From: Metabacillus litoralis
Lineage (GTDB): Bacteria; Bacillota; Bacilli; Bacillales; Bacillaceae
DNA: 64,000 nt
NCBI RefSeq assembly: GCF_007994985.1
Contig: NZ_VOQF01000005.1
Span: 248,001-312,000, forward strand
Reading direction: 5' to 3'
The notes below the pieces were generated by a model. That model had not been told where the DNA came from. It saw nothing but the letters and a program-made list of their open reading frames with translations, and did not search any database. Both the position numbers and the translations under genes were made by a program. This document shows, piece after piece, positions 19,065-28,023 of the stretch. Positions within the stretch are counted from its first letter, which is position 1, and every line of letters begins with the position of its first letter.

Positions 19065-19630
19065 ATGCTTTTGGGGTCAGACCCCAAATAGGTTCTAATA
19101 TACTCATCTGTCGTTAAAACTGTGGCAAACTCTTTATGTAATGTTGCTAGTGAGACATTTTGGATTGTTTCTGCATCAATATATTGGTCATTATGATCAT
19201 ATAAACCAAATGATGCTGTTGCATCTGAAATTAGGAATGTATTAAAGCCTAAGTTCCCGCTCATCCGAGTTGTCGTAGAAACACAGTGAGCTGTTGTTAA
19301 CCCAACGATTACGACATCTGAAATTTCCTTCTTAACAAGATGCTCCTTAAGTGAAGTATTGATAAAAGCGCTATTAACTTCTTTTTTGATGATCATTTCA
19401 TCTGCTGCTGGCTGGACTATATCTTTGATTTGAGAGCTGGATTTTTTTTGATAAAAAAGCGAGTTGGGATTTTTAGATATATGCTGAATGAAAATAACTT
19501 CTTGTTTACTTTCTCTCCATAAACTTAATAGCTGACTAATGTTAGCTTCTGCTTGAAGATTATTACGCGTGCCCCAACTTGGATCAAAGAAAGCATTTTG
19601 TACGTCAACAATAATAAGTGCACTTTTCAT
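19043..19630 (-). CDS. Isochorismatase-like cysteine hydrolase
   Basis: A 195-aa cysteine hydrolase of the isochorismatase superfamily (nicotinamidase-like fold). The presumed triad is Asp9 (IIVDVQNAF), Lys84 (IIKKEVNSAF) and the Cys in GLTTAHCVSTT; the cis-peptide motif GLTT precedes it. Substrate unknown; homologues act on amides or N-carbamoyl compounds. AAAGGAGG precedes the ATG. It starts 17 bases after the DUF1272 gene and probably forms an operon with it. The last ~15 residues, after DEYIRTYL, come from a palindromic repeat and a terminator stem and look foreign to the family, so the C-terminus was probably altered without harming the core. Confidence 0.88.
   Translation of the reverse strand: MKSALIIVDVQNAFFDPSWGTRNNLQAEANISQLLSLWRESKQEVIFIQHISKNPNSLFYQKKSSSQIKDIVQPAADEMIIKKEVNSAFINTSLKEHLVKKEISDVVIVGLTTAHCVSTTTRMSGNLGFNTFLISDATASFGLYDHNDQYIDAETIQNVSLATLHKEFATVLTTDEYIRTYLGSDPKSIKKQNIK
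19070..19088. repeat. TTTGGGGTC-A-GACCCCAAA palindrome
   Basis: A perfect 9-bp inverted repeat around one base. Palindromes of this GGGGTCAGACCCC type recur between genes in many bacteria, so this is probably a small repetitive element. Here it is inside the 3' end of a coding frame and supplies the residues LGSDPK to the hydrolase C-terminus. Confidence 0.55.
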
Positions 19631-19647
19631 TTTAATTCCTCCTTTTA

Positions 19648-19827
19648 TTACCTTATTTTGTTAAGATGTTTAGGTCTCTTAACTAACTCCCCCTTACAAT
19701 TTGGGCAAATAAAGATCATTTTCTTTGTGCAATCATGACAAAAAGTACATTCATGAACACAAATATACGCATCATCACGAATAGAATCATGAAATTTTTC
19801 ACAAATATTCTTCATCTCTAATCCCAC
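19648..19827 (-). CDS. DUF1272 zinc-binding-like small protein
   Basis: A 59-aa protein that matches the DUF1272 pattern: MGLEMKNICEK, then AYICVHECTFCHDC, then CPNCKGELVKRPK. I choose the GTG start (19827) because it restores the conserved MGLEM beginning and has AAAGGA about ten bases upstream; ATG at 19815 is the alternative. The family usually has CEKC at the first metal site, while here it is CEKF, so one ligand is missing and the first site may be lost or altered. The other Cys/His residues are intact. Function of the family is unknown. It is followed by the cysteine hydrolase gene. Confidence 0.82.
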   Translation of the reverse strand: MGLEMKNICEKFHDSIRDDAYICVHECTFCHDCTKKMIFICPNCKGELVKRPKHLNKIR

Positions 19828-19971
19828 TGTATAGCTTCCTTTATATGTATTAATTCAATTTTAAGTTATATAAAATGTAAGATATATACTATTTATAAGG
19901 AGTTTGAACTGCTATTCTTAAGAATATAAGGAAATTAAGGAATTTATAAATAGAATTGAAGGTGAGCTTAT

Positions 19972-20391
19972 ATGGATAAAGTAAATCGTGAAATTTTAAC
20001 CATCCTTCAAGATGAAGGTAGAATTTCAATGACGGACTTAGGAAAAAAAGTTGCGTTATCAACACCAGCTGTAACAGAAAGAGTACGAAGATTAGAAGAA
20101 CAAGGTGTAATTGAAGGGTATAAAGCGAAAATAAATCCAGATAAAATAGATAAACCAGTAAAAGCTTTTGTTTTAGTTGAAACACATCAGTGTAAGGCGT
20201 TTAGAGAATATTGCATTAAAAATCCTGTTGTGACCGAGTGTCATAGATTAACAGGTCAGTATAGTTATTTAGTGAAAGTTGTTACAAATAACAATGAAAG
20301 TTTAGAGAGATTTATAGATGAAACAATGGAATATGGTCAGCCATACACAATGATTAACCTTTCCTCACCATTATTACATAAAAGTATATAA
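19972..20391 (+). CDS. Lrp/AsnC-family transcriptional regulator (LrpC-like)
   Basis: A 139-aa regulator. Residues 1-60 form the AsnC-type winged helix (REILTILQDEGRISMTDLGKKVALSTPAVTERVRRLEEQGVI) and residues about 68-135 the RAM ligand/oligomerisation domain. It resembles LrpC of B. subtilis in length and in TPAVTERVRRLE. Such proteins are octamers that sense amino acids and bend DNA. It stands alone between convergent or divergent neighbours, so its target is not obvious. Confidence 0.9.
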   Translation: MDKVNREILTILQDEGRISMTDLGKKVALSTPAVTERVRRLEEQGVIEGYKAKINPDKIDKPVKAFVLVETHQCKAFREYCIKNPVVTECHRLTGQYSYLVKVVTNNNESLERFIDETMEYGQPYTMINLSSPLLHKSI

Positions 20392-20576
20392 ATGCTTAGT
20401 TGGTAAATAAACTGAACGAAGGTGATAAGTTAACTTCTTTTAATCTGTTTAGAAAAAAGATAAAGCTTGAACATTAGAAGCGGTTCCAAAAAGAAAAGGC
20501 TGATTTCAATGGACGTTGATTCCAACACCTTCGAGTCAGCTTATTATGTATAAAAGCTTCCACCTCTTGACACCTA

Positions 20577-20987
20577 TTAGCTAAGTATTAAAACAAATAA
20601 GCAAGATATAAATGTTACAAATGCTAAGGGAGTCATGACCATTCTTTCTTTTTTACTTTTTGATGCTAAATTTCCTAAAGTGTTTAACCCCATAAAAATT
20701 GTTATGAACCAAACAAAAATATACGTTGGTAGAACGAACTCTATCGTTAAAACATTCGTATGAATCAAAAATATAAATCCAATCAAAAGTAAAATCATTG
20801 CTGATAGCAAGCTCATGCAGCGCATTCGTTTAGGTAGTACACCTTGATATTTACCACCCCAGCTATATTCCGCCAGTGGTAATTTTATAAAAAGCAGAAA
20901 TTGAAAAATGGCAATTAAAATTGAAACCACAGCAACAGCAATTCCTGCAACCTGAATATATACAACCTCCAAACTAGAGCCCTCCAA
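20577..20987 (-). CDS. Four-helix membrane protein of unknown function
   Basis: A 136-aa integral membrane protein with four hydrophobic segments (about 10-34, 58-78, 85-104 and 116-135) and a loop RMRCMSLLS after KYQGVLPK. No family is recognised. It is monocistronic and points away from the partner-switching operon. Confidence 0.7.
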   Translation of the reverse strand: MEGSSLEVVYIQVAGIAVAVVSILIAIFQFLLFIKLPLAEYSWGGKYQGVLPKRMRCMSLLSAMILLLIGFIFLIHTNVLTIEFVLPTYIFVWFITIFMGLNTLGNLASKSKKERMVMTPLAFVTFISCLFVLILS

Positions 20988-21239
20988 ACATATTGTGTTT
21001 ATTTCATTTAGTAATTCGGTGTTTCATTGATTTTTCCTTGTTACTACCAAAATATATACAAACCTCTAAGGTAATTTCCTACTAACTCATATTTTATTCG
21101 TTCTTTATATCTATATTAGGTAAATAGCTTCAAAAGTTTCTTAATACCTCCTGTCAACCCCTATAATATTGTAGAATTTTGTCGATATAGTAGTTAAGTG
21201 TTTTTTTACTATAATAAAGTTGAGGTAGAGTGGCGAATT

Positions 21240-22439
21240 GTGGAAAAACTAAAAAAGTTTGATAAAGCAGCATATAATGTTCTCCAATTAATCAGTGAGA
21301 GAATTCCGGGTAGCTCTTTCTTTGTTGCCACAACAAGAAATAATCGATTTAAAATTTTAGAAAAGCTTGTTATGCAAGATGGCTGTATCATTCCGGATGG
21401 AGTTAATAAGCCTCTTGAAGAATCTTATTGTAATATTGTGGCAAATAAGCGAGAACCTGTATTAATAAGTGACACATCTACCAATTTTCTTGTAAAAGAT
21501 TTAGCTGTGACAGATGAACTTAAAATCGGTTCATATATTGGTGTGCCGATTATGTTAGAAGATGGATCAGTTTTCGGAACTTTATGTGCTTTAGATCCTA
21601 AACCATACGTATTGAAACAAGAAGATATTCATGTATTAGAATTGTATGCAAGTTTCATTAGTACAACAATTGAATTAGAAGAAGTATATTTTAGATTGAC
21701 TGATTATGAACAGCAAATGAAGAAAGAGCTTAATTTAGCAAGAAACATACAAAGATCTTTTATAAGTGATGATATGAACGATGAAAGAATAAAAATTGAC
21801 TTTTTATATACTCCATCTTCTCATTTATCAGGTGATTTATGTCGATGGGAACAAGTGAATGATGGCATTTATATAGCTGTTGTACTGGACGTAATGGGAC
21901 ATGGTGTTTCTTCAGCTATGATTGGTATGGCAATAACTCCAATATTGAAATCCATTTCAACTGAAAAAAATAGTCCGTTTGATGTAATGAATGAGTTAAA
22001 TAAATCAATTAAAGATTGGTTTAAAGATAATGATCACATCTCACCTTTTGTCACGGGCATTTACTTATTAATCGATACAAATAAACAAGAAATTAAATAT
22101 TATAATGCGGGGCATCCAGCAGGCTTTTTATTAAATAATGATGCAACAGTTACATTACTCAATGAGGGAAGCTTACCTTTAGGGATTGTATCTGATTTAC
22201 CAAATATAGAAACAACTATTTCATACAAGAAATCATCGGAAATTCTCTTGTATTCTGATGGTGTATTAGATCAATTTATGGAAAAGGGTAATAACAACAA
22301 AGTGATTCCACGATTAATGGATAAATATCAACAGTCAGTTTTAAATGGAATAGCTTTTATTCCATACTTAAAAGAAAAAATTAATGCTATCGACTTTCTT
22401 GAAGATGACGTCTGTGCGGTAACGATTACGTTGAAATAA
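21240..22439 (+). CDS. GAF-domain PP2C serine phosphatase (RsbU/RsbP-like)
   Basis: A 399-aa protein, first gene of a five-gene operon. Residues about 5-150 are a GAF sensor domain (GSYIGVPIMLEDGSVFGTLCALD); a helical linker leads to a SpoIIE/RsbU-type PP2C domain (about 170-398) with LDVMGHGVSSAM, YSDGVLDQ and EDDVCAV metal-site motifs. The first metal motif is SGDLCRW rather than the usual GGDYYDW, so one acidic residue is changed. It should dephosphorylate the STAS protein encoded two genes downstream. GTG 21240 is my start; a TATAAT at 21210-21215 would put transcription after the earlier GTG 21198. The ribosome site is weak (GAGG, 14 bases away), so the start is uncertain. Confidence 0.88.
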   Translation: MEKLKKFDKAAYNVLQLISERIPGSSFFVATTRNNRFKILEKLVMQDGCIIPDGVNKPLEESYCNIVANKREPVLISDTSTNFLVKDLAVTDELKIGSYIGVPIMLEDGSVFGTLCALDPKPYVLKQEDIHVLELYASFISTTIELEEVYFRLTDYEQQMKKELNLARNIQRSFISDDMNDERIKIDFLYTPSSHLSGDLCRWEQVNDGIYIAVVLDVMGHGVSSAMIGMAITPILKSISTEKNSPFDVMNELNKSIKDWFKDNDHISPFVTGIYLLIDTNKQEIKYYNAGHPAGFLLNNDATVTLLNEGSLPLGIVSDLPNIETTISYKKSSEILLYSDGVLDQFMEKGNNNKVIPRLMDKYQQSVLNGIAFIPYLKEKINAIDFLEDDVCAVTITLK

Positions 22440-22451
22440 TGGGGTGTGATT

Positions 22452-22871
22452 ATGTTTAAATGGGATGTTCAGCTGCCTTGTGATCTTGACGAAATTGAAA
22501 GTTTTGATGATGCACTTAGGGATAAATTTGAGGAATATTCTTGTTCATTACAAGAGCATATTTGCTTTATTACTCATGAGCTTCTTGTTAATTCTTTTGA
22601 AGCAACGATTAACAAATATGGAGATGATGCTCATCAATACAATCTATATGCTGAAGTGGAGATGAAGGAAGATGAATATATTATTCAAATTTCTGATGAA
22701 TGTGGTGGTGTTCCACAGGAGGCTTTAACATATGATTTAGAAGATTTTCTTCATAATGAAAGAGGACGAGGACTTCTTCTTATAAAAGAATTAGTGGATT
22801 CTATCTCTTTTCATCGAGAACATGAAGAAGAATTATATACAGTTTTGGTGAAAAAGAAAAGGAGCGGTTAA
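22452..22871 (+). CDS. RsbW-like anti-sigma/serine kinase ATPase
   Basis: A 139-aa GHKL ATPase. The N box is HELLVNSFEATINKYG, the G1 box SDECGGVP and the G2 box RGRGLLLIKELVD, as in RsbW/SpoIIAB-type serine kinases. It would phosphorylate the STAS protein encoded next and perhaps hold a partner protein. ATG 22452 is preferred over GTG 22446, which overlaps the GGGGTG ribosome site. No sigma-factor gene is present, so the target may not be a sigma factor. It lies 12 bases after the phosphatase gene and 2 bases before the STAS gene. Confidence 0.87.
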   Translation: MFKWDVQLPCDLDEIESFDDALRDKFEEYSCSLQEHICFITHELLVNSFEATINKYGDDAHQYNLYAEVEMKEDEYIIQISDECGGVPQEALTYDLEDFLHNERGRGLLLIKELVDSISFHREHEEELYTVLVKKKRSG

Positions 22872-22873
22872 TT

Positions 22874-23212
22874 TTGAATCCTACGATTAAAATAAATCAG
22901 TTTGATGGAAATCAACTATTTGTTATTGAAGGTAAGCTTAGCTATGGTCGAACACAGTCAATAAAAGAAGTCTTAATTGAAGCAATTGACCATGAATCAC
23001 CTGCCTATGTGTTTGATTTAACTGAGCTTAAAGCAATAGATAGCACAGGCATGGGGTTATTTGTCACATTTTTAAAATATATTGAAAATGAAAAACAAGT
23101 GCATCTTATAATCCAAAAAGGATTTATAAAAGAACTATTTCACATTGCAAAGCTAGATCAGCTTTTCATCATAAGTGAGAACATAGAAGATTGTAAAGGA
23201 GAAAGTGGATGA
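22874..23212 (+). CDS. STAS-domain anti-anti-sigma factor-like protein
   Basis: A 112-aa single STAS domain. The phosphorylatable serine is Ser57 in [10 protein letters not shown], at the same place as in SpoIIAA/RsbV. It starts with TTG, preceded by AAAGGAG. It is set between its expected kinase (upstream) and a chemoreceptor whose ATG overlaps its stop by four bases. It is expected to be switched by the kinase and the PP2C phosphatase of the operon and to signal to an unknown partner. Confidence 0.9.
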   Translation: MNPTIKINQFDGNQLFVIEGKLSYGRTQSIKEVLIEAIDHESPAYVFDLTELKAIDSTGMGLFVTFLKYIENEKQVHLIIQKGFIKELFHIAKLDQLFIISENIEDCKGESG

Positions 23213-24903
23213 GAAAACTAGGTGTTAAGGGGAAGTTAACTTTTTGGTTTTTATTGTTGTTTCTTATTGGAAGCTCAATATTAATTTTCGAATCAGTATG
23301 GACAATCAAAAAGGAAGTATTACATGTTGCTGAAAAGAATTTAGCTAATGATTTAAATGTGGCAAAAGGTCTAATTGATGAACAACACCCTGGCTCATGG
23401 ACAGTAAGTAATGGTGATCTTTATAAGGGTGAAACAAAGGTTAATGATAATAACGAAATGGTTGATTCCATTGGTGAATTAACGAATAATGCTGTTACGA
23501 TTTTTCTAGATGATACACGGGTTTCAACAAATGTGAAGGATGAAACTGGAACAAGAGCGATCGGTACAAAGGTCTCTGACGCAGTTGCAGATGTTACATT
23601 GAAGCAAGGAGAAACATATATCGGTGAGGCCATTGTTGTAGGAGAAAAACTCGTTACAATTTATGAACCGATTAAGAATGCATCAGGTGAAATTATTGGT
23701 ATGGTTTTCGTGGGGCACTCAGCAGAAACATATGACTCAATGGTTTCTAGCTTTACAAACAATTTAATTTTAACAGGTGTTGTTGAGTTAATTGTTATTG
23801 CACTAATCATGTTATTCATCATTCATAGACAAATTCAGCCGTTAAGAAAAATGACGGTTTTATCTGAGCAAATAGCTCGAGGTGATTTAACAGGTGAAGT
23901 TATTGAAACGAAACTAAAAGATGAAATCGGCGATTTGTCACAATCAGTTAATTTAATGTCTACTAATCTTAAAAACTTAATCACCAATGTGAAGGATACG
24001 GCCGAACAAGCTGCTGCTACTTCTGAAGAGTTGGCTGCAAGTGCTGATGTTACAGGGGAAATGAGTAACCAAATTGCTTTAACAACAACTGAAATTGCCT
24101 CAGGAGTATCAAGACAAACAACAGAGGTTAATAATATCTTAGATAATATGAGGATAACAACAGATCGAGTTGATAGTGGTGGGGAAATCATAGAAGGAAC
24201 GTTAGATCTTGCAATGCGATCCACAAAAGAAGCGGATTATGGTAACAAAGCAATTAACGAAGCTATCCAACATCTTGGGAAAGTGACAAGTACTGTAGAA
24301 TTTGCTACTGAATCGATCCAAAAATTAGGTAGTCGTTCTGAGGAAATCGGCAGTATTATTACCGTTATATCTGATATCTCTAATCAAACAAATTTATTAG
24401 CTTTAAATGCAGCGATTGAGGCTGCTCGAGCCGGTGAAAATGGTAAAGGTTTTGCTGTTGTAGCAGATGAAGTGAGAAAGCTTGCTGAACAATCAAACTC
24501 TGCTGCAAATCAGATCACAACACTTATTGAGGATATTCAGTCTGAAACAAAGGTAACAGTCAACACAATGGAGACAAACCTTGTTTCTGTAAAAGAACAG
24601 GTACAATTAATTGAAAAGGGTGGAGAATCTCTTCATAAGATTGTTGAAAATGTTCAAGAAACGGAAAATGGAGTACTTTCAGTGAAGGAGATATTCCAAG
24701 AACTGAAAGGCTATGCAGAATCTGTTTTGCAATCGATCGAATCCATGTCAGAGGTAATTGAAGCATCTGCAGCTCTATCTGAAGAAGCAGCAGCATCAAC
24801 AGAGGAACAAAGTGCAACAATTGAAGAAGTAGCTCATAGTGCGAAGGATTTAGCAAAAATTGCAGAAAAACTTCAAGAGGAACTGAAGCAATTTAAACTA
24901 TGA
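23209..24903 (+). CDS. Methyl-accepting chemotaxis protein with single Cache-like domain
   Basis: A 564-aa transmembrane chemoreceptor. Membrane helix 1 is at about residues 9-29, an extracellular region to about 180 looks like a single Cache-type sensor (segments [20 protein letters not shown] and [12 protein letters not shown]), membrane helix 2 is at about 184-206, followed by HAMP and the signalling bundle with the tip [19 protein letters not shown]. Its ATG overlaps the STAS stop codon, so translation is coupled. Placing a receptor inside a partner-switching operon is unusual and suggests joint control of motility or that the receptor feeds the switch. Confidence 0.93.
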   Translation: MRKLGVKGKLTFWFLLLFLIGSSILIFESVWTIKKEVLHVAEKNLANDLNVAKGLIDEQHPGSWTVSNGDLYKGETKVNDNNEMVDSIGELTNNAVTIFLDDTRVSTNVKDETGTRAIGTKVSDAVADVTLKQGETYIGEAIVVGEKLVTIYEPIKNASGEIIGMVFVGHSAETYDSMVSSFTNNLILTGVVELIVIALIMLFIIHRQIQPLRKMTVLSEQIARGDLTGEVIETKLKDEIGDLSQSVNLMSTNLKNLITNVKDTAEQAAATSEELAASADVTGEMSNQIALTTTEIASGVSRQTTEVNNILDNMRITTDRVDSGGEIIEGTLDLAMRSTKEADYGNKAINEAIQHLGKVTSTVEFATESIQKLGSRSEEIGSIITVISDISNQTNLLALNAAIEAARAGENGKGFAVVADEVRKLAEQSNSAANQITTLIEDIQSETKVTVNTMETNLVSVKEQVQLIEKGGESLHKIVENVQETENGVLSVKEIFQELKGYAESVLQSIESMSEVIEASAALSEEAAASTEEQSATIEEVAHSAKDLAKIAEKLQEELKQFKL

Positions 24904-24942
24904 CCATGACTAGTTTTAACTAATGTGGAGGGCGGTGTAGGA

Positions 24943-25395
24943 ATGAGTGCAACAGATTTAAAAATAGTAACAACTATTCAAGAAGCAATGATGAATTCAA
25001 TTAAACAAATTATTCCTCTACAAACTGTTAAAGTGGATTCAAAAACTGGCAGTAAAGAAATCACCTTGAATTTTGCTGTTCTTGTTGGTTTAACAGGTGA
25101 AATAAAAGGTAAAATTCTATACAAAGGTGAAGTATCACTATTTAGTTCAGTTGGAAACATAATGTTTGGTATGGAGATTGAAGGAGATATGTTAAAATCC
25201 TTTGCTGGAGAGCTTGGTAATATGATTTCTGGAGGATTTTGCACAAATGTTTCCGCAAATGGCATGACTGTTGATATAACATCACCAACAATTCTAGATG
25301 GAAACTCAACAATTTCAGGCTTTAAAGAAGCGGTGGAGCTAGACGTTTTATTTCAAAACAATGAAACATTGAATATAGCTGTGATGATTGATTAA
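24943..25395 (+). CDS. CheX-like CheY-P phosphatase
   Basis: A 150-aa protein of the CheC/CheX/FliY fold. The single active-site motif E-x2-N is seen in SFAGELGNMISGGF, flanked by the CheX-like start (NSIKQIIPLQTVKV) and FAVLVGLTGEIKGKILY. CheX dephosphorylates phospho-CheY. B. subtilis has CheC and FliY but no CheX, so this is a notable accessory. ATG 24943 is chosen because GGAGGG (24926-24931) lies upstream of it; the earlier GTG overlaps that site. It ends the operon, 39 bases after the receptor and before a strong terminator. Confidence 0.88.
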   Translation: MSATDLKIVTTIQEAMMNSIKQIIPLQTVKVDSKTGSKEITLNFAVLVGLTGEIKGKILYKGEVSLFSSVGNIMFGMEIEGDMLKSFAGELGNMISGGFCTNVSANGMTVDITSPTILDGNSTISGFKEAVELDVLFQNNETLNIAVMID

Positions 25396-25453
25396 TTTAT
25401 ATGCAATAAACACGCATTGTTAAAAATTAATGTCTTTTAAAATATACTAAGAT

Positions 25454-25497
25454 TAGTAGTACAGACCCTGGTCAGGGTTTGTACTACTATTTTTTTA
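25454..25497 (+). terminator. Terminator of the partner-switching/chemotaxis operon
   Basis: A long stem (25454-25469 with about 25474-25489) is followed by a run of T. It closes the five-gene operon that begins at 21240. Confidence 0.9.
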
Positions 25498-25540
25498 TAG
25501 TAGAAGTGAAGTAAGGTTGACCAGCCTCTGGGACCATATA

Positions 25541-25863
25541 GAGGCTGGGACATAATGAAAGATGTCTTACAAAAAGACGTATACATCTAAATTCAGTTAA
25601 ATTGAAATAAACAAGTTCGTTCCATTGCGCTGCAGACATAAGATTCGCCGGGGAGGAAGCTAAGCCTCCTCGGCGCATGCGCCTGTGGGGTCTCAGCCTT
25701 TCCTCTTCACCCGCAGGAGTCAAATGTCTTCCGCTCCATTCCACTAGTTCTTAAAAATAGTATGCAAAATCAAAAAGTCTACTGAAGACAGCAAATAAAA
25801 ACCCGAAATATCTCCTAATATTTCGGGTTTATCATTAGCTTAAATACTAATGTCCTAGACTCT
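25541..25863. repeat. GAGGCTGGGACATAA element, long copy 1
   Basis: It starts GAGGCTGGGACATAATG and ends with the degenerate inverted end TAATGTCCTAGACTC. The core contains GTTCGTTCCATTGCGCTGCAG, AGCCTCCTCGGCGCATGCGCC, CCCGCAGGAGTCAAATGTC and CTTCCGCTCCATTCCAC, followed by a hairpin (CCCGAAATAT ... ATATTTCGGG) with a T-run. It has no credible coding content. The 25864-26159 stretch beyond it holds nothing I can name. Confidence 0.85.
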
Positions 25864-26159
25864 TTTTCTTTACAGCAGTAATGCAGCTTTTAAGAACTAG
25901 ATATAAAGTTATTCTTTTAAATAACAGGAAATTATCATGTTAGCCAGTAGATTGAAAAGAAACAATGGGTGAGGGGCATTGTATACATATGTATGAACGC
26001 CAAGGTGAAGTGTACTTATGATGTTTTTACTAGTAGTAGTCTTAACTATCAGTTTAGAATGTTGAAGGAATCTCTCTTTTCAGTAATATGTTAACATGAA
26101 TATGTCTGAATTATCTTTTTTAATAGAAAAGTGGGGTTCCTTCATAGATCGTAAGTAGG

Positions 26160-26393
26160 TTATTCTTTAATATAAATATACATGTTTCGCTTTTGGTGAA
26201 ATTGGTTAATTAACTGATCAACTTGACAGCTTAATTCAATTGTTTCTTTACTAGTCATGCCAGTACTTGCAGCAGAATTTATCATTTTTGAGCTTGCTTC
26301 CATAATCTTTCTTCCAATTTTCAGCAATTCTTTCTTTTTCCTCTTTTTTATTCTATTATCCTCTATTAACAAATAAAACCGTTCCTCAATCAA
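26160..26393 (-). CDS. Spo0E-like aspartyl-phosphate phosphatase
   Basis: A 77-aa helical-hairpin protein. The segment LLKIGRKIMEASSKMI ... TSKETIELSCQVDQLINQF matches the Spo0E/YisI/YnzD layout, a family that dephosphorylates Spo0A-P and so delays sporulation. The usual signature is SQELD; here it reads SCQVD, keeping Ser and Asp but with Glu replaced by Gln. I choose the TTG start at 26393, five bases after AGAGGTGG; a GTG at 26402 overlaps that site. Activity is uncertain because of the motif change. Confidence 0.7.
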   Translation of the reverse strand: MIEERFYLLIEDNRIKKRKKKELLKIGRKIMEASSKMINSAASTGMTSKETIELSCQVDQLINQFHQKRNMYIYIKE

Positions 26394-26547
26394 TACAACC
26401 ACCTCTATTAGTCAGATTTTGATAAAATTATTAAACCAAATTAATAGTTAAAAGGGAAGCTATTCGACAAAAATAGAATTTATATGATAAAAAACTTCAT
26501 AGTTTGTAAAAAGAAAATCTAGCAAATTTTATTTCAAAATAAAATAT

Positions 26548-26715
26548 AAAGGCTTTTTTCGCAAACTTTGTTGCTTTTATATACCCGAAGAAATCAGCAC
26601 AGCATTAAGTCTGGTGGCATCTTTTCTTCATAATATTGTATCCCTGTATGCAAAAACACAATGTTTCTACTGGATATTTTGGTTACATAACAACAATCTT
26701 TCAGAAAAGAGCCAA
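26548..26715. repeat. MITE-like element, copy 3
   Basis: A 168-bp copy from AAAGGCTTTTTTCGCAAACT to TCTTTCAGAAAAGAGCC, nearly identical over its left half to copy 4 at 38160, including GAAGAAATCAGCACAG and GGTGGCATCTTTTCTTCATAA. It fills much of the gap before the acetyltransferase. Confidence 0.85.
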
Positions 26716-26809
26716 TATTAAATATGAAAGTAACGATTTTCTTATAGTATTGTACATAAAAGAAGTAAGAATATTATGTAGAAATAAAGTGATAGGAGAG
26801 GTTGAGTAA

Positions 26810-27349
26810 ATGTCTCAAATTTTGAAATTAAGAAAAAAGACAGAAGAAGATACATTAATACTATGGAACTTTATTTATGGAAGTGACAATCCTGAGTGGA
26901 AAAAATGGGATGCCCCCTATTTTTCATTAAACCATCTTTCATATGATGAATATGTTCAACAATTTTATAAAGAAGATTTAGAAAAAAGTAGACTAATTGA
27001 AGTAGATGGAACGGTTATTGGATATGTCGGTTATTATTGGGAATATGAAAAAACGAAATGGCTTGAAGCAGGAATTGTTATTTATGATCCTGCCTATTGG
27101 AGCGGTGGATATGGTACAAAAGCACTTTCTCTTTGGATTGACCATTTATTCCAAACATTGGATATACCTAGAGTTGGCATTACGACTTGGTCAGGCAATG
27201 AACGAATGATGAAACTAGCACAAAAGCTTGGCATGCAATTAGAAGGTCGAATGAGGAAATGCCGTTATTATAATGGAGTGTATTATGACTCAATAAGAAT
27301 GGGGATTTTAAGGGAGGAATGGGAAAGCGGGAAAAAACCTATGAAATAA
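26810..27349 (+). CDS. GNAT acetyltransferase (RimJ/RimL-like)
   Basis: A 179-aa GNAT-fold enzyme (Acetyltransf_3 type). The acetyl-CoA-binding region is IVIYDPAYWSGGYGTKALSLWIDHLF, followed by the typical NERMMKLAQKLGMQLEGRMRKCRYYNG. AGGAGAGG precedes the ATG. The RimJ/RimL subgroup acetylates N-terminal amines of proteins or small amines; the substrate here is unknown. Monocistronic. Confidence 0.9.
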   Translation: MSQILKLRKKTEEDTLILWNFIYGSDNPEWKKWDAPYFSLNHLSYDEYVQQFYKEDLEKSRLIEVDGTVIGYVGYYWEYEKTKWLEAGIVIYDPAYWSGGYGTKALSLWIDHLFQTLDIPRVGITTWSGNERMMKLAQKLGMQLEGRMRKCRYYNGVYYDSIRMGILREEWESGKKPMK

Positions 27350-27416
27350 CATTATAATGTAGGTTTCTGTGTACACTAATTTAGCAGGACTTTTTAAGTT
27401 ACGTTATATCTATTTA

Positions 27417-27782
27417 TTAACGCTCAACATAGGGTTCTATTTTCTCAATCATCAGACCTCCAGGACCCTCAATAAAATAGACATTGATTTTCATACCGAC
27501 AACAAGTTCATCTTTATAGGAAGTGTATAATTTTGCGGGATCAAAGGAAATAATTGTTTGATCCTCACTTATGCCTTGGACAGTATTATCGACTATTTCT
27601 GTTATTGTATAGATTTCTACTTTTACATAATCCTTCTCATTAGTAATAATGGTTTCATCAGCACTAACACTACTAACCTTTTTGCTAATATTTATAATAG
27701 ATTTATTAGTAGAATAATTAGCTAGTAAAAGTAGCAAAATAAGTGTCAGAATACATAATAATGCAATTTTCTTTATCATCAT
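27417..27782 (-). CDS. Exported or membrane-anchored protein of unknown function
   Basis: A 121-aa protein with an N-terminal hydrophobic helix (residues about 5-22, IALLCILTLILLLLLANY) and no lipobox after it, so it is either secreted or held by an N-terminal anchor. The rest looks like a small beta-rich domain (VKVEIYTITEIVDNTVQGI ... VVGMKINVYFIEGP), reminiscent of DUF3221-type OB-like domains, but I do not claim the match. AAAGGGAG precedes the start. Confidence 0.7.
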   Translation of the reverse strand: MMIKKIALLCILTLILLLLLANYSTNKSIINISKKVSSVSADETIITNEKDYVKVEIYTITEIVDNTVQGISEDQTIISFDPAKLYTSYKDELVVGMKINVYFIEGPGGLMIEKIEPYVER

Positions 27783-28023
27783 TTAATCTCCCTTTAGTTT
27801 CCACACTGTTTACTTTTATTCTTCCCAACTAGTAATAAGGTAAACATGTAAAAAAAATGAAACCGTTTCATTTAGAAAAAAGATTTCCACTTCTGAGAAT
27901 TTGCCGTTATACTAAAGTTTGTTGCATGATAGAGCTATTGTTTTAGTCTTTCTGTAAGAAGAAAGCTAAGTAGGAAAATAAGTTAACGGATTTTCATTTA
28001 ATAGGTGAATGGAGAAAAAGAAC

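Noticed and set aside
25487-25744. An 85-codon minus-strand frame within a repeat element
   Set aside because: It runs through the palindromic core of the GAGGCTGGGACATAA element and gives the same RRGGLASSPANLMSAAQWNELV string as the copy at 28844-29071. It has no ribosome site and its length depends on the repeat, so it is a by-product.
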